Assembly (NCBI RefSeq): GCF_027594865.1
Contig: NZ_CP089391.1
Location: 3,874,501-3,938,500, forward strand
DNA: 64,000 bases
Reading direction: 5' to 3'
Source of the DNA: Bradyrhizobium xenonodulans
GTDB lineage: Bacteria; Pseudomonadota; Alphaproteobacteria; Rhizobiales; Xanthobacteraceae
The notes under the pieces are model-generated. The model did no database searches. It saw only the letters and a program-made list of their open reading frames with translations, and had not been told where the DNA came from. Numbering within the stretch: position 1 is the first letter of the stretch; each line of letters opens with the position of its first letter. The position numbers were made by a program, and so were the translations under genes. Positions 59,170-64,000 of this stretch are shown here, piece by piece.

Positions 59170-60435
59170 CTATTTGACGAGGATCAGCGAGAGCGAGGGA
59201 TAGAGCGAGAGCAGCACGAGCAAGACGCAGGAGATGACGAAGAACGGCAGCGTCACCATGAACATCTTGCCGGGCTTGGCGCCGGTGACGGCGGCGGCGA
59301 CGAAGAAGCAGAGTCCGACCGGCGGCGACAACAGGCCGAGCACGAGATTGATCACCACCACGACGCCGAAATGCCGGGGATCGATATGGTAGACCTCGGT
59401 TGCGACCGGCAGCAGGATCGGTACCGTCATGATCAGGCCGGGAATGCCGTCGATCACCGTGCCGATCACCAGCAGGATCACGTTGCAGATCAGCATGAAG
59501 CTGACGGGGTCCTTGGCGGCGGTCTGAATCCAGGCGGCGGTCTCCTGCGGCACCTTGCCGAAGATCAGCACCCAGGAGAACACGGCGGCGGCCGCCACCA
59601 GGAACAGCACGATCGCCGAATAGATCGCGCTGCGCAGCATCATCTGCGGCAGCTGCGAGAACTTGAATTCCTTCGTCCAGTATTTGCCAACGAGTACGGC
59701 GGCCACGGCGCCGACGGCGGCGGATTCCGTCGCATTGGCGAGGCCGCTCAGAATCGTGCCGACGATGACGATCGGGATCAGCAGGGTCGGCGACGTCCGC
59801 AGGATCGTCATGACGCGCTGGCGCGGCGTCTGATAATCCGCGCGGGGGTAGTTGTAGACGTAACCCATCAGCGCGATGACGAGGCAGAACATCACGGTGA
59901 GGATGACGCCCGGCACGATGCCGGCGATCAGCATGTCGCTAACCGAGACCTGCGCCAGCACGCTGTAGACCACGAACATCACCGAGGGCGGGATGATCGG
60001 GCCGAGCATGCCGCCATAGGCGGTCAGCCCCGCCGCAAAGGTCTTGTCGTAGCCCTTCTTCTCCATCTCCGGCACCATGATCTGGGCCATGATCGCGACT
60101 TGCGCGGTCGCAGATCCCAGGATCGAGGAGATGAACATGTTGGCGAGGATGTTGACGTAGGCGAGCCCGCCCTTCAGCGAACCGATGAAGGCCATCGCCA
60201 TGTCGACGATGCGCCTTGTGATGCCGCCGCCATTCATGATCTCGCCGATCAGGATGAAGAGCGGGATGGCGATCAGGCCGTAGCTGTCGACGCCGCCGAA
60301 CAGCTGGAGCGGATAGGACTGGAACAGCACCGGATTGCCCGATGCGGCGATGTAGACAAGGCCGGCGAGGCACAGGCAGAGCCCGATCGGCACGCCGACC
60401 AGCATGAAAACCATGAAGGCCGCTGACGTGATCAT
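59170..60435 (-). CDS. TRAP transporter large permease (DctM family)
   Basis: 421 residues with about 12 hydrophobic helices (MVFMLVGVPIGLCLCLAGLVYIA, LFILIGEIMNGGGITRR, GMLGPIIPPSVMFVVYSVLAQVSVSDMLIAGIVPG, IVLFLVAAAAVFSWVLIF, GLIMTVPILLPVA). The PPS motif and G-rich segments are typical. Its start (ATG 60435) overlaps the small permease stop (TGATG). It forms the Na+-coupled permease with the small subunit. Confidence 0.93.
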   Translation of the reverse strand: MITSAAFMVFMLVGVPIGLCLCLAGLVYIAASGNPVLFQSYPLQLFGGVDSYGLIAIPLFILIGEIMNGGGITRRIVDMAMAFIGSLKGGLAYVNILANMFISSILGSATAQVAIMAQIMVPEMEKKGYDKTFAAGLTAYGGMLGPIIPPSVMFVVYSVLAQVSVSDMLIAGIVPGVILTVMFCLVIALMGYVYNYPRADYQTPRQRVMTILRTSPTLLIPIVIVGTILSGLANATESAAVGAVAAVLVGKYWTKEFKFSQLPQMMLRSAIYSAIVLFLVAAAAVFSWVLIFGKVPQETAAWIQTAAKDPVSFMLICNVILLVIGTVIDGIPGLIMTVPILLPVATEVYHIDPRHFGVVVVINLVLGLLSPPVGLCFFVAAAVTGAKPGKMFMVTLPFFVISCVLLVLLSLYPSLSLILVK

Positions 60436-61058
60436 CAATTGACCCCGTCGAGCTCGGAGAGCTGAAAGCCCTTCGGCGGCGTGCGCGGGACCAGCTCGAG
60501 GTCTTCCAGCAAATTGGCGAGGCCGTGAATGGTCATCGACACCGCGAAGATCGGCAGCGTCAAATAGAGCACCCAGGTCGGCCAGTTCAGCGTCTGGGTA
60601 TGCTCGGTGTAGAGGAAGTTGAAGGTTTCGGCGGCGAGCTTGCGCCCGTCGAAGCCGGCGCGGGCGAGGCCAATCGGGTCCATCCAGAGCACGCAGGTGA
60701 CGGTCAGGGCGATTCCGAACACGACGACGAGGCCGGTCGAGATCACCTTTGCGATCTTCTGGCGCTGCGGCGAGAGACGCTCGGTGAGCATCGTGACCGC
60801 GAAGTCGAGCCGCAGCCGCGTCATCGCGGAAGCGCCGACGAAGGTCAGCCAGACCACGCAATAGACCGCGGATTCGTCGATCCAGTAGATCGGAAAGCGG
60901 GCGTAGCGGGTGATGACGTTCACCAGGATCAGGCCGGTGAGCAGGTACATCAGGCCCATCAGCGCGAGGCGTTCGACGGCGAGCAGGGCGCTGGAGGCGC
61001 GGACGATCATGCGTCGGACGCTGAACGCGCGCGTGGCCGGCATCGTCTGCTCGATCAT
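60435..61058 (-). CDS. TRAP transporter small permease (DctQ family)
   Basis: The start at ATG 61058 (MIEQTMPATRAFSVRRMIVRASSALL). About four transmembrane helices (MGLMYLLTGLILVNVITRYA, VYCVVWLTFVGASAMTR, VISTGLVVVFGIALTVTCVLWM, VLYLTLPIFAVSMTIHGL) with the DctQ features YWIDESAVYC..WL.F.GAS......LDF. It partners the DctM gene by overlap. It is the first gene of the transporter transcript, read from the intergenic operator. Confidence 0.9.
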   Translation of the reverse strand: MIEQTMPATRAFSVRRMIVRASSALLAVERLALMGLMYLLTGLILVNVITRYARFPIYWIDESAVYCVVWLTFVGASAMTRLRLDFAVTMLTERLSPQRQKIAKVISTGLVVVFGIALTVTCVLWMDPIGLARAGFDGRKLAAETFNFLYTEHTQTLNWPTWVLYLTLPIFAVSMTIHGLANLLEDLELVPRTPPKGFQLSELDGVN

Positions 61059-61100
61059 GAAAGAGGCCCAACCCCTGAAGATTTGTCGTGCGATTGCCAA

Positions 61101-61117
61101 ATGTATAATTTATACAT
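61101..61117. promoter_or_regulatory. Perfect 17-bp palindrome, probable GntR operator
   Basis: ATGTATAA-T-TTATACAT, two perfect 8-bp arms around one base, in the divergent region between the TRAP operon and the GntR gene (43 bp upstream of the small permease start and 157 bp upstream of the GntR start). FCD-type GntR regulators bind TNGTNNNACNA-like or other palindromes; this AT-rich palindrome in a GC-rich region stands out. Confidence 0.75.
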
Positions 61118-61273
61118 TTTGGGTGTCAAACGAAGATTGCGGTCATTTCGGCGGCACGCCGCGCTTTTGCTGGGCACTCGGGTTTCGCGGGCATTGGCTT
61201 TTGCCGGGCGCCCCACCATGCAAGACAGGGACCGCTTCGGCCGAACGAGTCGGGAAGGACGACAGACGATCAG

Positions 61274-61966
61274 ATGAAACAGCCTCTGAAGCATCGCACC
61301 CTGTCGGCTGCGATCGTCGACCAGCTCCGGCAGGCGATCCTCGACGGCACCTATCCGGCCGGATCGCAGTTGCGGCAGGATGCGCTTGGCGAGGCCTACG
61401 GCGTCAGCCGCATTCCCGTGCGCGAAGCGCTGTTCCAGCTCGAGGCCGAAGGGCTGGTGCGGATCGTTCCGCAGAAAGGCGCCATCGTCTCCGAGCTGTC
61501 GCTGGACGAGATCAACGACGTGTTCGATCTGCGCTGCATCCTGGAGCCAAGGCTGCTGGCGCAGTCGGCGCCGCGGTTCACGGCGGAGGATTTCGACGGG
61601 CTCGACGACATCCACAAGCAATTCGAGAAGGCAATCAAGGCAAAGAATGTCAGCGACTGGGGACAGCTCAACGCCGACTTCCACGTGGCGCTCTACGTGC
61701 ACGCCCCGCAGCCGCGCACACGCGCGATCGTGCTGTCATTGCTCCAGACCAGCGACCGCTACACGCGCCTGCAGCTCTCCAACACCAAGGCGATGGGCAC
61801 CGCTGAGAAGGAGCACGCCCATCTGATCGCGCTGTGCCGCGCCGGGAAGATCGAGGAGGCCTGCCGGTTTTTGGAGCGGCACATCGAGGCCGTGCGCAAG
61901 GATCTGTTGCAGGTCGTGGCCGGCAGCGCGATGGCGCCGAAGCCGAGGCGCAAGAGCGAGCGGTAA
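61274..61966 (+). CDS. GntR-family transcriptional regulator, FCD type
   Basis: 230 residues. The N-terminal winged helix is KHRTLSAAIVDQLRQAILDGTYPAGSQLRQDALGEAYGVSRIPVREALFQLEAEGLVRIVPQKGAIVSEL (PVREAL signature). The C-terminal FCD helical domain carries likely metal/ligand residues in FHVALYVHAP and EHAHLIALCRAG. It senses an organic-acid ligand and probably represses the divergent TRAP genes through the 17-bp palindrome. Confidence 0.92.
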   Translation: MKQPLKHRTLSAAIVDQLRQAILDGTYPAGSQLRQDALGEAYGVSRIPVREALFQLEAEGLVRIVPQKGAIVSELSLDEINDVFDLRCILEPRLLAQSAPRFTAEDFDGLDDIHKQFEKAIKAKNVSDWGQLNADFHVALYVHAPQPRTRAIVLSLLQTSDRYTRLQLSNTKAMGTAEKEHAHLIALCRAGKIEEACRFLERHIEAVRKDLLQVVAGSAMAPKPRRKSER

Positions 61967-61977
61967 TCGATGTACGC

Positions 61978-62069
61978 GTAGGGTGGGCAAAGCGAAGCGT
62001 GCCCACCACCTTTAGCTGGATCATAGAAAGTTGGTGGGCACGGCGCTGCGCGCCTTTGCCCACCCTACG
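61978..62069. repeat. Palindromic repeat, copy 2 (inverted relative to copy 1)
   Basis: Starts GTAGGGTGGGCAAAGCGAAG and ends CGCCTTTGCCCACCCTAC, with inner arms GTGCCCACC/GGTGGGCAC. The reverse complement of this sequence matches 57062-57151. It separates the GntR gene from the second, convergent TRAP permease. Confidence 0.8.
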
Positions 62070-62085
62070 GCAGTTGCGATTGCCG

Positions 62086-63444
62086 CTACCTGCTCCCGTC
62101 CGGCCCCATCACCAGGTCCGGCAGCCCGGTCGAGATCTCCGGCACGAAGCACAGCAACAGCACCGCGAGCATCATCAGCAGCACGAAGGGCAGGGTGCCC
62201 CAGATTACCTCACGCAGGGGAATATCCGGCGCGACGTTGCGGATGACGAAGATGTTGAGGCCAACGGGCGGGTGGATCAGCCCCATCTCCATCACGATGG
62301 TCATGACGACGCCGAACCAGATGATGTCGAAATTGGCGGCGCGGAGCGGCGGCAGGATGATCGGCGCGGTCATCAGGATAATCGAGACCGGCGGCAGGAA
62401 GAAGCCGAGCACGACGACCATGACGAGGATCGCGAACAGCAGCTCCCAGCGCGGCAGGTGCATCGCGACGATGGATTCGGCGACCGACTGCGAGATGTGC
62501 AGATAGCTCATCACGTAGGAGTAGAGCAGCGACATGCCGATGATCATCATCAGCATGGTCGATTCCCGGATCGTCGATTTCATGATCGGCGCGAGGTCGC
62601 TCGGCCGCCACACGCTGTAGATCGCCGCGATCAGCGCCAGCGCGAGGAGGCCGCCGAGGCCGGCAGTTTCAGACGGCGTGGCGTAGCCGCCATAGAGCGC
62701 GATCATGACGCCGGTGAGCAGCAGCACGAAGGGAATGACGCGCGGCAGCACGCTGAAGCGTTCGGCGAGCGTGTATTCGTCGCGGGCGAGGATCGCCGCC
62801 TCCGGGCCGCCGTTCTTGTAGACGGCTTCCGCGGCCGCATATTCCTGGCGGAAGCGGATCACGGCATAGGCGCCGAACAGCGAGACCAGCAGCAGTCCCG
62901 GGCCGATGCCGGCGAGGAAGAGCCGCCCGAGCGATTTCTCGGCGGCGACCGCAAACAGGATCATGGTGATCGAGGGTGGCAGCAGAATGCCGAGCGTGCC
63001 GCCGGCCGCGATGATGCCGGCAGCAAAGCCGCCGGAATAGCCGCGCTTGCGCATCTCGGGGATGCCGGCCGAGCCGATTGCCGAGCAGGTCGCCGGGCTC
63101 GAGCCCGCCATCGCCGCGAACAGCGCGCAGGCGAAGACATTGGCGACGCCGAGGCCGCCTGGGACGCGATGCAGCCAGGCATGCAGGGCCGAGTAGAGAT
63201 CCTGGCCGGCGCGCGATTTGCCGATCGCGGCGCCCTTCAGGATGAAGAGCGGGATCGACAGCAGCGTGATCGAGGCCATCTCCTCGTAGACATTCTGCGT
63301 CACCGTATCGAGGGACGCCGCGGGCATGTAGATGCCCATGAACAGGACCGCGACCGCGCCGAGGGCGAATGCGATCGGCATGCCCGAGAACATGATGACC
63401 AGCGTCGCTACGCCGTAGGCGATGCCGATACCGAAAACGCTCAT
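62086..63444 (-). CDS. TRAP transporter large permease (DctM family), second system
   Basis: 452 residues from ATG 63444. It begins MSVFGIGIAYGVATLVIMFSGMPIAFALGAVAVLFM and shows GGTLGILLPPSITMILFAVAA (PPS motif), FVLLLTGVMIALYGGYATPSETAGLGGLLALALI and GFFLPPVSIILMTAPIILPPL, all DctM features. Its start overlaps the stop of the small permease (ATGA). The binding protein for this system is not inside the window and is expected beyond its right edge. Confidence 0.92.
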   Translation of the reverse strand: MSVFGIGIAYGVATLVIMFSGMPIAFALGAVAVLFMGIYMPAASLDTVTQNVYEEMASITLLSIPLFILKGAAIGKSRAGQDLYSALHAWLHRVPGGLGVANVFACALFAAMAGSSPATCSAIGSAGIPEMRKRGYSGGFAAGIIAAGGTLGILLPPSITMILFAVAAEKSLGRLFLAGIGPGLLLVSLFGAYAVIRFRQEYAAAEAVYKNGGPEAAILARDEYTLAERFSVLPRVIPFVLLLTGVMIALYGGYATPSETAGLGGLLALALIAAIYSVWRPSDLAPIMKSTIRESTMLMMIIGMSLLYSYVMSYLHISQSVAESIVAMHLPRWELLFAILVMVVVLGFFLPPVSIILMTAPIILPPLRAANFDIIWFGVVMTIVMEMGLIHPPVGLNIFVIRNVAPDIPLREVIWGTLPFVLLMMLAVLLLCFVPEISTGLPDLVMGPDGSR

Positions 63445-63995
63445 GGTCGCTTGGCTCCTGCGAAAGGCAGCGCAAGCTGCACGAGAATCTGGACGCAGAG
63501 CAGGCTCATGCCGAACGCCATCAGGGAATAGGGGATGGCGAGCGGCGGCGACCACATCGAGTTCGAGACCTGGCCGTCGACATAGGCTTCGTGCGCCAGC
63601 GTCCAGGACTTCCAGGTGAAGAAGGCACAGAACAGGAAGGTCGCGACGTCGACCAGCCAGAGCCGGATCTTGTTGGCCAGCGGCGAGAGCAGGCCGACGA
63701 AGGCCTCGATGCCGATATGGCCGCGGTTCTGCTGCACATAGGCCGCCGTCATGAAGGTGGCGCCGACCAGCAGGAACACGGCGGCCTCGTCCTGCCAGTA
63801 ATTGGCGGCCTTGAACAAAGCGCGGCTGAGCACGCTGTAGCTCAGGATGGCGCAGGCCGCGACCAGCGCGATCGCGGCGAACACGACGATGATGCTGTTG
63901 AGGATGGCAAGACCGCGATCGATCGCTGCCGCAAGGCCGGTCCTTGCGGCAGCGTTGGCGTGATCGTCACGATCCGGAAGCGGACCGTGGCTCAT
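63441..63995 (-). CDS. TRAP transporter small permease (DctQ family), second system
   Basis: 184 residues from ATG 63995, just inside the window edge. It has four transmembrane segments (GLAILNSIIVVFAAIALVAACAILSYSVLSR, AAVFLLVGATFMTAAYVQ, LVDVATFLFCAFFTWKSW, YSLMAFGMSLLCVQILVQLA) with the DctQ elements YWQDEAAVFLLVGATFM and RGHIGIE. The ending and the DctM start overlap by 4 bases. It belongs to a second transporter that is distinct from the DapA-linked one. Confidence 0.9.
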   Translation of the reverse strand: MSHGPLPDRDDHANAAARTGLAAAIDRGLAILNSIIVVFAAIALVAACAILSYSVLSRALFKAANYWQDEAAVFLLVGATFMTAAYVQQNRGHIGIEAFVGLLSPLANKIRLWLVDVATFLFCAFFTWKSWTLAHEAYVDGQVSNSMWSPPLAIPYSLMAFGMSLLCVQILVQLALPFAGAKRP

Positions 63996-64000
63996 GCCGC

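Noticed and set aside
57784..60426. Very long plus-strand frame (880 codons) over the DapA and TRAP genes
   Set aside because: It lies antisense to three well-supported genes; the translation is His/Arg/Asp-rich and typical of antisense shadows in high-GC DNA.
61834..63531. 565-codon plus-strand frame
   Set aside because: Antisense shadow of the second DctM gene, partly through the palindromic repeat.

Overview
This window looks like chromosome of a high-GC alphaproteobacterium of the Bradyrhizobium type. The evidence is the GC-rich coding, the gene families (DUF2934, CsbD-like, TRAP transporters, EF-P with EpmA/EpmB, OpgC, an NDUFS4-like complex I subunit, many tiny secreted or membrane proteins) and intergenic palindromic repeats. 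The genus is inferred from familiarity, not from a database search.

Bases 1-16,900 are core or ordinary accessory genes. They include a partial lytic transglycosylase, a divergent MarR/AhpD-like pair with two matching operators, a cupin, a DUF808 membrane protein and an M23 peptidase. Next come efp and, divergently, epmA-epmB, the EF-P lysylation pathway. aroG (DAHP synthase) follows behind a leader with the parts of a classic attenuator: a 26-codon leader peptide containing seven consecutive codons YFWYFSY, a terminator hairpin with a U-run, and an exact competing antiterminator strand. After that are HdeD, PrsW, PilZ proteins, tRNA-Glu, a GST and a glyoxalase.

Bases 16,900-19,800 carry a C-terminally truncated PHP/ATPase (TrlF-like) gene and an unknown gene, with base composition unlike the flanks. 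Bases 19,900-29,400 hold many small genes (CsbD-like, HU-like, DUF2934, zinc ribbon, secreted proteins), a sirtuin, a double cold-shock-domain protein and a DUF192 protein.

Bases 29,424-45,861 are an integrated element of about 16.4 kb in tRNA-Pro(TGG). A 45-bp direct repeat of the tRNA 3' end bounds it, and its tyrosine integrase lies at the right end with paired arm-type repeats at both ends. It has a primase-helicase replication block, a 24-bp inverted repeat as candidate origin or operator, a ribbon-helix-helix regulator, two tandem paralogous DNA-binding-like proteins, a tailspike-like protein with a signal peptide, and unknown cargo genes. I see no capsid, portal, large terminase or lysis genes, so it resembles a phage satellite or a reduced prophage.

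Bases 45,900-64,000 return to chromosomal genes: OpgC, an NDUFS4-like subunit, an Lrp/AsnC regulator, an AraC regulator divergent from a leucine/isovalerate catabolic operon (liuA-liuB-liuD-liuE), then a DapA-family enzyme with a complete TRAP transporter divergent from a GntR/FCD regulator that has a perfect palindromic operator. Two inverted copies of a palindromic repeat bracket that module. A second TRAP permease pair runs to the window edge.
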